From assembly GCA_964504025.1 (NCBI GenBank), contig CAZDCO010000001.1, forward strand, positions 1 through 64,000: a DNA stretch of 64,000 nt, written 5' to 3'. Shown in pieces: positions 18,601 through 25,614 of this stretch; the stretch's first letter is position 1; each line of letters opens with the position of its first letter. Origin of the DNA: Scatosoma sp964504025 (GTDB lineage: Bacteria > Bacillota > Clostridia > Christensenellales > Borkfalkiaceae). The notes under the pieces were generated by a model that saw nothing but the letters and a program-made list of their open reading frames with translations, made no database searches and was not told the origin of the DNA. The translations under genes and the position numbers were made by a program.

Positions 18601-18830
18601 CGAGTGACGAGATCGAACCTGTGTATATCGAAGCTTTGCATTATGTAATTTTGTGCAATAGCGCGTCCATTTCCCTGATCCAACGGAAATGCTCTATCGG
18701 CTATCATAAAGCAGGTAAGATCGTCGAATGGATGGAAGATATGGGCTATATTTCCAGCTTCGAAGGCGCGAAGGCAAGAAAGGTACTGATCAGCAAGGAA
18801 GAATTTGAAAGCAAATACGGCCCGCTGTAA
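15696..18830 (+). CDS. ftsK: DNA translocase FtsK/SpoIIIE
   Basis: A 1044-residue ATP-driven DNA pump that clears chromosomes from the septum. About four N-terminal membrane helices (residues 25-175) are followed by a linker of some 350 residues rich in Pro, Glu, Arg and Asp, then the motor: Walker A GSSGSGKS, Walker B IVIIIDELADLML, and the ATQRPSTDVITG motif. The last 70 residues form the winged-helix gamma domain that reads KOPS/SRS sequences. The start is TTG at 15696, chosen because AAAAAGGGGG lies 8-10 bases upstream. SpoIIIE and FtsK cannot be told apart by sequence alone. Confidence 0.94.
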   Translation: MKRQEERQENRKESTNDLVTKETICAVFALLSLLALFILCTGELVFGTIGYSVCVFLTGLFGYAAYPVCCGALYLCVTALIGKRLIKNRCAFVRIVVAVVCAALIVHTATTFSWASETYLSQCFAAGEKFPAVTVCGWVGGLLVALLSAITTKVGALVVFSALTLFFGYLAYAALTKGTKAETETNTAMPVQSTVTPVEIPLTNTPSVRPQEGTVQSNEIPFERVEPQERRPFFEEPVAQRPAFTLADTPTEQPAQGGAFSPFATPNETNERGYSYEDSRAFLFGGTPAENYQRNLIFDPNANVNKRPPVDPNENGVLQSGYTPSYTEAYQNAVNAEQPVRPMKIFSDRTERTYEPAQPIVETPVTPLQPIEPPVVEETRPQPIVETPVAEERTYTQVYEEPQEEPTRSSEGYQRHEYMDLFSSANPNVFGNSEEDRRFADETFDRTPVSAREEERADGTELPERDGLHIFDEDEPYSLRTDFEERRTDFETRDRFDDRNDDRGLSRDIEPVRDDELLAVRDDRVISDRFETPTVQKTVEPEPVKKEEPAPAPPKPRVIRPYVRVPLDDFDCRDVEPLQNPEEVEETKATILATLEDYKVTGASIASVTFGPTVTRYNVTIPRNIPPKKVVALDQPMAISLYSSGVNIYPNYEDGVVSIEVPNKQRQFVQLGCMLSGDTYVNAKSSSIMFAMGKDAGNRKVYGDISKMIHLLVAGSSGSGKSVFLGSLIISLIYKYSPEELRLILIDPKKTEFVLYNNLPHLMINEIITDANKAVQSLNWAIGEMNRRYGLFEQMSRSGTYVVNLDQYNSHLEKAERLPKIVIIIDELADLMLAAKKDIEDKIQNLTQKARAAGIHLVVATQRPSTDVITGVIKSNLPTRIAFAVATDVDSRVILDQSGAQKLLGKGDFLYTMQGVNTPVRVQSAFISSEDSQRVVNFIKANNEAYYDESATAFINNTRGSSEGGAGGSSDEIEPVYIEALHYVILCNSASISLIQRKCSIGYHKAGKIVEWMEDMGYISSFEGAKARKVLISKEEFESKYGPL

Positions 18831-18903
18831 AAAAGCAAAGAAAAATTAAAATAGGCGTACGGTTGTCATATTTTATGTGATATACTGTATGCAAAGGAAT
18901 AAG

Positions 18904-20244
18904 ATGAATGTACGAGATAAACTGTTCGGCGTCATTTCACTCGGTTGCGATAAGAACCGCGTGGACAGCGAAAAGTTAATCGGGTTGTTGCGCGAGCAGG
19001 GCTGCCGTTTGACGGACGACCTTGCCAAGGCGCAAATCGTGATCGTCAATACCTGCGCGTTTTTGAAATCGGCGCGCGAGGAAGCGATAGACACCCTGTT
19101 AGAATGTGCCGAATATAAAAAACAAAACTTGGAAAAACTCGTCGTAACGGGCTGTTTACCGCAAAAATTTATCGACGAGTTGTACGAACCGTTGCAAGAG
19201 GCGGACGTTTTCTTGGGCATTTCCGACTACGAAAAGATTTTCGAGGCGTTGGAAAGATCGTATCGGGAAAACGCGCGACAAAACTACGTAGCGTGCGGAA
19301 ACGACGGGTATATCTTTCCCCGCACGCTGACGACGCCCGAACATTACGCGTATTTGAAAATCGCCGACGGCTGTTATAACCGTTGTACCTATTGCCTGAT
19401 CCCGAAAATTCGCGGTAAGTATCGTTCCTATCCTATGGACAAGCTCATCAAAGAAGCGGAGGCGTTGGGCGACGTTGCCGAGTTGATTATCGTGGCGCAG
19501 GATACGACGAGATACGGGGAAGACCTGTACGGAGAAAACCGTTTCGTGGCGTTGTTGCGCGCCCTTTCCGCGTTGGAAAATATACGTTCGATTCGCTTGT
19601 TGTATTGCTATCCCGACGTAATCACCGACGCGTTGATCGACGAGGTTGCCGACAATCCGAAAATTATCAAATACATGGATATCCCGTTGCAGCATAGCGA
19701 AAACCGCGTGTTGAAGCTGATGAACCGCAAGGGGACGCGCGAGGGATATTTAGAACTGTTGCGAAAATTGCGTGCGCGCATACCGAATATTGCCGTTCGA
19801 TCGACGTTTATCAGCGGCTTCCCGTCGGAGACGGAAGAGGAATTCGAGGGCATGCAAAACTTCTTGCGCGAGGCGCAGCTTTGGAATTGCGGTTTCTTCG
19901 CCTATTCTCGCGAGCCGGACACGGCGGCGGATCGTATGAAAGGACACGTGCATCACGCGACGAAAGCAAGACGGGTGCGCGCGTTATACGAAACGCAGGA
20001 AGAAATTTCCGTAAACCGTTTGCGCGCGTTCGTGGGCAAGGAAATAGAAGTGCTGTGCGACGGTATCGACTACGAGAAAAATTGCTTCGTCGGCAGGGCG
20101 TACTTCAACGCTCCCGATATCGACGGCAAGGTATATTTCAACGCGTCGTTCGCCGAGCAGGGCGAACGGTATACCGTAACAGTTACGAGCGCGGACAGCT
20201 ATGATTTATATGGAAAAACGGAGGACTATTATGAACTTACCTAA
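18904..20244 (+). CDS. rimO: Ribosomal protein uS12 methylthiotransferase
   Basis: A 446-residue radical-SAM enzyme that adds a methylthio group to an aspartate of ribosomal protein S12. The N-terminal UPF0004 domain has its cluster cysteines (SLGCDKNRVD, NTCAF, GCLPQ). The radical-SAM motif GCYNRCTYC has cysteines at about 157, 161 and 164, and a TRAM domain closes the C-terminus. SLGCDKN and GYLELLRKLR-type segments favour RimO over MiaB. ATG 18904 follows AAGGAATA. An earlier in-frame GTG at 18877 has no ribosome site. It overlaps pgsA by 14 bases. Confidence 0.93.
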   Translation: MNVRDKLFGVISLGCDKNRVDSEKLIGLLREQGCRLTDDLAKAQIVIVNTCAFLKSAREEAIDTLLECAEYKKQNLEKLVVTGCLPQKFIDELYEPLQEADVFLGISDYEKIFEALERSYRENARQNYVACGNDGYIFPRTLTTPEHYAYLKIADGCYNRCTYCLIPKIRGKYRSYPMDKLIKEAEALGDVAELIIVAQDTTRYGEDLYGENRFVALLRALSALENIRSIRLLYCYPDVITDALIDEVADNPKIIKYMDIPLQHSENRVLKLMNRKGTREGYLELLRKLRARIPNIAVRSTFISGFPSETEEEFEGMQNFLREAQLWNCGFFAYSREPDTAADRMKGHVHHATKARRVRALYETQEEISVNRLRAFVGKEIEVLCDGIDYEKNCFVGRAYFNAPDIDGKVYFNASFAEQGERYTVTVTSADSYDLYGKTEDYYELT

Positions 20245-20833
20245 CAAAATCACTTTATCGAGAATTTGTATGATTCCCGTATTCGTGGCAATCTTCTTTT
20301 TGACGATGATTCCCGGTAATTACGTAATCGCGGCGATTATCTTCGCGGTGGCGGCTTGTACCGACTTTTTAGACGGACATATCGCGCGTTCTCGCGGTTT
20401 GGTGACGAACCTTGGAAAATTCCTCGATCCCATTGCGGATAAGGTACTCGTTTCCACGGCTATGTTGTTGCTACTGACGATGAAAAATTCGCTGTTCGCG
20501 CTTCTCGGTAGCGCAAGCGACGCTATCTACGTCGTCGCGACGATTTGCATTTGTATCATCACCGCGCGCGAATTTATTATCAGCGCGTTCCGTCAAATTG
20601 CGGCGGCAAACGGTATGATTATGGCAGCGGAAAAACTCGGTAAATACAAGACGGCTTGCCAAGACGTGGCGATCTTCATTTTGATTTTCGCCGCAGGTTT
20701 CACGGGCACGTTCGCTACGGTGTTGGCGTGGGTAGGTTTCGGTTTATTCGCCGTTGCTACGGTGTTGACGATTTGGTCGGGTATTTCCTACGTCGTAAAG
20801 CATAGCGAAGTGTTGCACGATAAAAAGGACTAA
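20231..20833 (+). CDS. pgsA: CDP-diacylglycerol:glycerol-3-phosphate 3-phosphatidyltransferase
   Basis: A 200-residue membrane enzyme making phosphatidylglycerol phosphate. The CDP-alcohol phosphatidyltransferase motif is complete: TDFLDGHIARSRG followed by GKFLDPIADK, about residues 43-67. N-terminal MNLPNKITLSR is typical. ATG 20231 follows GGAGG inside the end of rimO, indicating translational coupling. The rimO-pgsA-cinA-recA order is common in Firmicutes. Confidence 0.95.
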   Translation: MNLPNKITLSRICMIPVFVAIFFLTMIPGNYVIAAIIFAVAACTDFLDGHIARSRGLVTNLGKFLDPIADKVLVSTAMLLLLTMKNSLFALLGSASDAIYVVATICICIITAREFIISAFRQIAAANGMIMAAEKLGKYKTACQDVAIFILIFAAGFTGTFATVLAWVGFGLFAVATVLTIWSGISYVVKHSEVLHDKKD

Positions 20834-20838
20834 GGTAT

Positions 20839-21548
20839 ATGAGTACGGAAAAGACGGTGCTGCGTTGTATCGGCGCGTCGGAAGCGCACGTGCAGGGCGT
20901 ATTGTCGCGCGCGGCGCAGGTGACGGCGGTCAATGCAAGTATAGCCGCTTTCGGAAATACGACGAGGACGTCATCGGGATCGAATACGACGAAAATATCC
21001 CCAAACGACTGTTGGACGACGTGTTGCGCGTGTTTGCCGACGGCTTGGCAGACTGCTTGTATGCCATGGACGATACGCCGTTGGAAGAACAACTCGTGCG
21101 GCTGTTGAAATTGCGCGGACAAAAACTCAGCGTTGCCGAATCGTTTACGGGCGGCGGAATCGGACGACGGATCGTAAGCGTCGCCGGTGCGAGCGCGGTG
21201 TTCTTCGAGGGACTGAATACGTATAACGAATCGTCGAAGATCAAACGATTGGGCGTGTCGGAATACACGCTAAAAACGTTCGGCGCGGTATCCGAGCAAA
21301 CGGCGTACGAAATGGCGGCAGGGCTGATCGCCACGGGCGATTGCGAGTTGTGTATCGCCACGACGGGGTACGCAGGACCGACTACGGATAACGTAGCGAT
21401 GCCCGTCGGGCTTTGCTATCTTGCCGTCGGAACGCGAGAACGGGTATACGTGTATCGTTACAAATTCAACGGCAATCGGGAAGAAATTACCGAAACGGCA
21501 ATCAATTACGCGTTGTTTTTGGCGTATAAGCAATTAAAAAAGATGTAA
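20839..21548 (+). pseudogene. cinA: CinA C-terminal (PncC-type NMN deamidase), apparently frameshifted
   Basis: ATG 20839 opens a frame with family-like EKTVLRCIGASE, but conserved sequence moves to another frame (KYDEDVIGIEYDENIPK onward) and ends at 21548. A one-base loss somewhere about 20930-20965 would explain it. The C-terminal domain is intact, with the LSVAESFTGGGIG and TTGYAGPT signatures of amidohydrolases that convert NMN to nicotinic acid mononucleotide. The N-terminal MoCF domain of full CinA is absent. A TTG at 20865 could start the second frame, but its first 30 residues are Gly/Arg-rich and unlike a protein start. Confidence 0.7.
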
Positions 21549-21570
21549 AATAAATAGCAGGAGAAATATT

Positions 21571-22599
21571 ATGGCTGAAAAAAATACGGAGAAAATGAAA
21601 GCGTTAGACGCCGTTTTGTTGCAAATCGAAAAGCAATACGGCAAAGGCTCGATTATGCGTTTGGGCGATGAGGCGGGAAAAACGGAAATCGACGTAATTC
21701 CTTCCGGTTGCTTGACGTTGGATCTCGCGCTCGGAATCGGCGGTTTTCCGCGCGGTAGAATTATAGAAATCTACGGACCGGAATCTTCGGGTAAAACGAC
21801 GGTAGCGTTGCACGCCATTGCGGAAGCGCAAAAGATGGGGGGCGTGGCTGCGTTCATCGACGCCGAACACGCACTCGATCCCGTTTACGCGAAAAAATTA
21901 GGGGTAAATTTGGACGACTTGTACGTTTCCCAACCGGACACGGGCGAACAAGCCCTTGACATCACCGACGCCCTCGTAAGAAGCTCGGCGGTGGATATTA
22001 TCGTCGTGGACTCGGTAGCCGCGTTGACGCCTAAGGCGGAAATCGAAGGGGATATGGGAGACACGCACGTAGGTTTGCAGGCGCGTTTGATGTCGCAGGC
22101 GTTGCGTAAATTGACGGCGATCGTCAATAAATCGAAGACGTGCGTTATCTTTATCAATCAGTTGCGTGAAAAAGTCGGCGTAATGTTCGGCAACCCCGAA
22201 ACGACGCCGGGCGGTAAAGCTTTGAAATTCTACGCCAGCGTTCGTTTGGATATCCGTAAGATGGATACCTTGAAAGACGCGGACGGCGCAATGGGCAACC
22301 GCACGAAAGCAAAGGTAGTGAAAAACAAACTCGCGCCTCCTTTCCGTCAGGCGGAATTCGATATCGTCTTCGGTGAAGGCATTTCGCAGGAAGGCTGCAT
22401 TATGGACTTGGGCGTGCAGTACGACATTATCGGCAAGAGCGGTTCGTTCTTTAGCTATAACGGCGCGAAAGTGGCGCAAGGCAAGGAAAAAATGCGTTTG
22501 TATCTGAAAGAAAACCCCGAAGTGCGCGCGGAGATCGAACAAAAAATTCGCGATGCGGCAAAGGGCAAAACGACGGAAGAAGAAATGGAAGAAAAATAA
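21571..22599 (+). CDS. recA: Recombinase RecA
   Basis: A 342-residue strand-exchange ATPase, of normal length. Walker A GPESSGKTT, Walker B VVDSVAALTP, FINQLREKVGVMFGNPETTPGGKALKFY and the acidic C-terminus are all present. It has no intein. GCAGGAGAAATATT precedes the ATG. No clear LexA box was seen upstream, and it seems to be transcribed with rimO-pgsA-cinA. Confidence 0.99.
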   Translation: MAEKNTEKMKALDAVLLQIEKQYGKGSIMRLGDEAGKTEIDVIPSGCLTLDLALGIGGFPRGRIIEIYGPESSGKTTVALHAIAEAQKMGGVAAFIDAEHALDPVYAKKLGVNLDDLYVSQPDTGEQALDITDALVRSSAVDIIVVDSVAALTPKAEIEGDMGDTHVGLQARLMSQALRKLTAIVNKSKTCVIFINQLREKVGVMFGNPETTPGGKALKFYASVRLDIRKMDTLKDADGAMGNRTKAKVVKNKLAPPFRQAEFDIVFGEGISQEGCIMDLGVQYDIIGKSGSFFSYNGAKVAQGKEKMRLYLKENPEVRAEIEQKIRDAAKGKTTEEEMEEK

Positions 22600-22608
22600 T
22601 TCGTTTAC

Positions 22609-22647
22609 GAAAAACGGGAGCGTAAAGTCGCGCACCCGTTTTTTTCT
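22609..22647 (+). terminator. Terminator after recA
   Basis: AAAAACGGG pairs with CCCGTTTTT across a loop of about 16 bases, followed by T. Confidence 0.85.
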
Positions 22648-22708
22648 ATGCAAAGCACATACCGCGAGAAATTTTTTGCGAATACGTAAACTATTTTCTT
22701 TCAAATCA

Positions 22709-22737
22709 TTGACTTTTCGTAAAATATATTGTAAAAT
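22709..22737 (+). promoter_or_regulatory. Sigma-A promoter for rny
   Basis: TTGACT (22709-22714) and TAAAAT (22732-22737), spacer 17. The leader is about 95 bases. Confidence 0.8.
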
Positions 22738-22836
22738 GGAATAGATAGAAGTGATTATAATTCGGAACGCTATACCGTTCCGTTGTGATATCGAATTTTA
22801 TCAATCATTAATTTTAATACAGGAGGCACAAACAAC

Positions 22837-24447
22837 ATGCACAACGTTACTTTGAGCGTCCTGTTTCTCAGTGTTACGACGCCGATAGCGATCGCGATTG
22901 CCGCGGTTGCGCTCGTCGGAGGCGTAGCACTCGGTTGGCTGATATATCAAACGATCAGCAAGAAGAAGGTAGGCTCTACCAAAGCGCAAATTTCCAAGCT
23001 TATCAGCGAAGCGGAAGCGGAAGCGGAACGCATCAAGGCGCAGGGCAAGGAAGAAAGCAAGCGCGCGTTAAAGGAAGCGCTTATCGAAGCAAAGGAACAG
23101 GACTTAAAATTAAGAAACGATTTTGAACGCGAAACGAAGGAAAAGAAAGCGGAGTTGCAACGCTTTGAACAACGCGTAACGCAAAAAGAGGACGCGTTAG
23201 ACAAGAAGTCCGACTTGCTTGACCAACAAAAAGCACAGCTGTTCAAAGAAGAAGAAGAGGTGCGCTTGTTGCAAGACAAGCTCAACTCCCAACACGAATT
23301 GATGATTCAGGAGTTGGAGAAGGTAGCGCAACTCACCCGAGACGAGGCAAAACGCCTGTTGTCCGAAGAAATTTTGGATAGCGTTCGCCACGATGTCGCG
23401 TTGCAAGTCCGCAATTTGGAACAACAAGCCAAGGAAGAAGCGGACATCAATGCCAAGAAGATCATTTCTCTTGCCATTCAAAAATGCGCCGCGGATCAGG
23501 CTTCGGAAATCACCGTTTCCGTCGTACCCCTGCCCAGCGACGACATGAAAGCCCGTATTATCGGCCGCGAGGGTAGAAACATTCGCGCGATCGAAAACGC
23601 AACGGGTATCGAATTGATTATCGACGACACGCCCGAAGTGGTCATCTTGTCGGGTTTTGATCCCGTTCGCCGCGAGATTGCGCGGTTGTCCTTGGAACGC
23701 TTGATCAACGACGGTCGTATCCACCCGGCTCGTATCGAAGAAACGGTTGACAAAGTTTCACGTGAAATGGATCAACAAATCAAGGAGGCAGGCGAAGCCG
23801 CCGTGTTCGAAGCAGGCGTATTCGGTTTGCACCCCGAATTGATCAAGTTGATCGGTCGTTTGAAATTCAGAACGAGTTACGGTCAAAATGTATACAAACA
23901 CTCGATGGAAGTATCCATGCTGGCAGGACAAATGGCAGCGGAACTCGGTTTAGACGTGAACTTTGCAAAGCGCGCAGGTTTGTTGCACGATATCGGTAAG
24001 GCGGTAGACCAAGAACAAGAGGGTACGCATATCCAAATCGGTGCGGACTTGGCGAGAAAGTATAAAGAAAACGCCAATATCGTCAACGCGATCATGGCGC
24101 ACCACGGCGACGTCGAACCGAAAACGATCGAAGCGGTACTCATTCAAGCCGCCGACGCCATTTCCGGTGCACGCCCCGGCGCACGTCGCGAAACGGGCAG
24201 CAACTACGTAAAACGCTTGGAGAAGTTGGAAGAAATCGCTTCGAGCTTTAACGGAGTAGAAAAGAGCTACGCCATTCAAGCGGGTAGAGAAGTCCGCGTT
24301 ATGGTGAAGCCCGAACAGGTAGACGACGCGCAGGCGTTGTTCTTGGCGAAAGATATCGCCAAGAAGATCGAAACGGAGTTAGAATATCCCGGTCAGATCA
24401 AAGTCAACGTCATCAGAGAATTCCGCGGCGTCGAATACGCGAAGTAA
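22837..24447 (+). CDS. rny: Ribonuclease Y
   Basis: A 536-residue membrane-anchored endoribonuclease that initiates mRNA decay. Order: N-terminal membrane helix (about residues 13-35), a long charged coiled coil (50-200), a KH domain (IIGREGRNIRAIENATG), then the HD phosphodiesterase domain with HSMEVSMLAG and the metal-binding HD of LLHDIGKAVD near residue 384. ACAGGAGGCACAAACAAC precedes the start. It is flanked by its own promoter and terminator. Confidence 0.97.
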   Translation: MHNVTLSVLFLSVTTPIAIAIAAVALVGGVALGWLIYQTISKKKVGSTKAQISKLISEAEAEAERIKAQGKEESKRALKEALIEAKEQDLKLRNDFERETKEKKAELQRFEQRVTQKEDALDKKSDLLDQQKAQLFKEEEEVRLLQDKLNSQHELMIQELEKVAQLTRDEAKRLLSEEILDSVRHDVALQVRNLEQQAKEEADINAKKIISLAIQKCAADQASEITVSVVPLPSDDMKARIIGREGRNIRAIENATGIELIIDDTPEVVILSGFDPVRREIARLSLERLINDGRIHPARIEETVDKVSREMDQQIKEAGEAAVFEAGVFGLHPELIKLIGRLKFRTSYGQNVYKHSMEVSMLAGQMAAELGLDVNFAKRAGLLHDIGKAVDQEQEGTHIQIGADLARKYKENANIVNAIMAHHGDVEPKTIEAVLIQAADAISGARPGARRETGSNYVKRLEKLEEIASSFNGVEKSYAIQAGREVRVMVKPEQVDDAQALFLAKDIAKKIETELEYPGQIKVNVIREFRGVEYAK

Positions 24448-24472
24448 TACGCGAAAGCATACGAATAAAACG

Positions 24473-24512
24473 AAAAAGAGAGGGTAGCCCGTCGGTTGCG
24501 CCCTCTTTTTTC
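24473..24512 (+). terminator. Terminator after rny
   Basis: AAAGAGAGGG pairs with CCCTCTTTTT across a 16-base loop, then T. Confidence 0.85.
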
Positions 24513-24563
24513 GCTATGGAAACGGCGGCGCGCGAAAAGCTCGGAAAAATCAGCGAAAAATGC

Positions 24564-24592
24564 TTGACTTTTCTTTTTTCATAATGTATAAT
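24564..24592 (+). promoter_or_regulatory. Sigma-A promoter of the first riboswitch unit
   Basis: TTGACT (24564-24569) and TATAAT (24587-24592), spacer 17, with the riboswitch starting about 20 bases downstream. Confidence 0.88.
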
Positions 24593-24610
24593 ACCGATAG
24601 ATACACGAGA

Positions 24611-24719
24611 ATAGCAAAATAGTCGTAAGGCTATCACGCAAAGCTATAGGGGCTTGTGTTTATACGTAAGTCAGCCAGTTGCCGAATGAATCCCACGAGG
24701 GTTACGTTCGGCTTTTTTG
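24611..24719 (+). promoter_or_regulatory. c-di-GMP-I (GEMM) riboswitch with overlapping terminator
   Basis: The aptamer core is recognisable: P1 strand GCAA, P2 hairpin TAGTC-GTAA-GGCTA with a GNRA loop, the invariant CACGCAAAGCTA, a P3 arm ending in AGTCAGCC, and the closing GTTGCC. The closing strand runs straight into GCCGAA, which pairs with TTCGGC (about 24705-24712) followed by TTTTTT. P1 and the terminator therefore compete for the same bases, so ligand binding would be expected to favour read-through. This ON logic is inferred from pairing only. Confidence 0.85.
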
Positions 24720-24737
24720 TTGCCAAAAGGAAACGCT

Positions 24738-25547
24738 ATGCAAGAAATTACGAGAAAAAAACTGAAAATCGTATCGTCGTTGATTATGTGCGTATTAAGC
24801 CTTTTCTCCGTCGTTTCTCTCTCCCTTGCATGGTTCGCCGTCAATGGCTCCACGCGCGGCGACGGCATGGACGTCGTCGTTCGTAACGAAACGTGCGTTC
24901 TCGGTACGACCTACTATAAAATTACGAAAACGACCGACGGCAAGTACGCCTTGGGTACGGCGCAAACGGAGCTTTCCTTGGGCAAATATAACGCCTTGGA
25001 TAACGATTATTCGGTGTTGCTTAAAATCTATCTTGACGCGTCGGCGTTGGAAAAAACGGTACACCTTGCCGCGGAAACGACCACGTCCTATTTCTTGGGC
25101 GACGGCGAACATCCGCTGTTGCCGCCCTCGGCGAGCGATAATACGCACCCCGATACGACGGGAAAGGGGTACACCAACGCTTTGTCGAGTATCGTAGCTT
25201 TTGCCGTGTTGACGCCGCAGGAAGTTGCCGCCGTAAAGGGGAGTACCCTCGCGCAAATTCCCACGCAAAACCGCTTGACTTCGTTGATCGATCAAACCAC
25301 GCAAAAACCGCAAAATAGCGTCAACGTGTCGCAAGACGGCGCAACGTCGCTGTCGTTGAGCGACGATAACTATAACGGACAGGCGTGTAAGGCGATATAC
25401 GTCGTGATCACCTACGACGATTTGCTCGTTACCACCGTCTTTTCCGCCAATATCGGCAACGACGTAATGTCCACGACGGACGACGGCGGCGAGTCCGTTC
25501 CCATTCCCTTCGAACGCGATTTCACCTTGTTCGTAGACGTGCAGTAA
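24738..25547 (+). CDS. Secreted protein with SipW-type N-terminus (TasA/camelysin-like)
   Basis: A 269-residue protein. After a short basic head comes a hydrophobic helix ending in SLSLAWFAVNGSTRGDG, the pattern of SipW-processed exported proteins. The rest is beta-rich with few charged clusters and a single cysteine, consistent with a filament-type beta-sandwich. It has no LPXTG or lipobox. AAAGGAAACGCT precedes ATG 24738; the in-frame TTG at 24717 falls in the riboswitch terminator. It is the first gene under the first c-di-GMP riboswitch. I infer a minor surface-fibre or anchor component and have no closer identification. Confidence 0.7.
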   Translation: MQEITRKKLKIVSSLIMCVLSLFSVVSLSLAWFAVNGSTRGDGMDVVVRNETCVLGTTYYKITKTTDGKYALGTAQTELSLGKYNALDNDYSVLLKIYLDASALEKTVHLAAETTTSYFLGDGEHPLLPPSASDNTHPDTTGKGYTNALSSIVAFAVLTPQEVAAVKGSTLAQIPTQNRLTSLIDQTTQKPQNSVNVSQDGATSLSLSDDNYNGQACKAIYVVITYDDLLVTTVFSANIGNDVMSTTDDGGESVPIPFERDFTLFVDVQ

Positions 25548-25614
25548 AAATAGCGAAACGCCTATACCAGTGTCGAGTTCACTATAAAAATACGATAAAA
25601 GGAGGTACGAAAAA

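Noticed and set aside
18863..18886. TTGTCA/TATACT promoter before rimO
   Set aside because: The boxes are only 12 bases apart, far from the 17 used elsewhere in the window.
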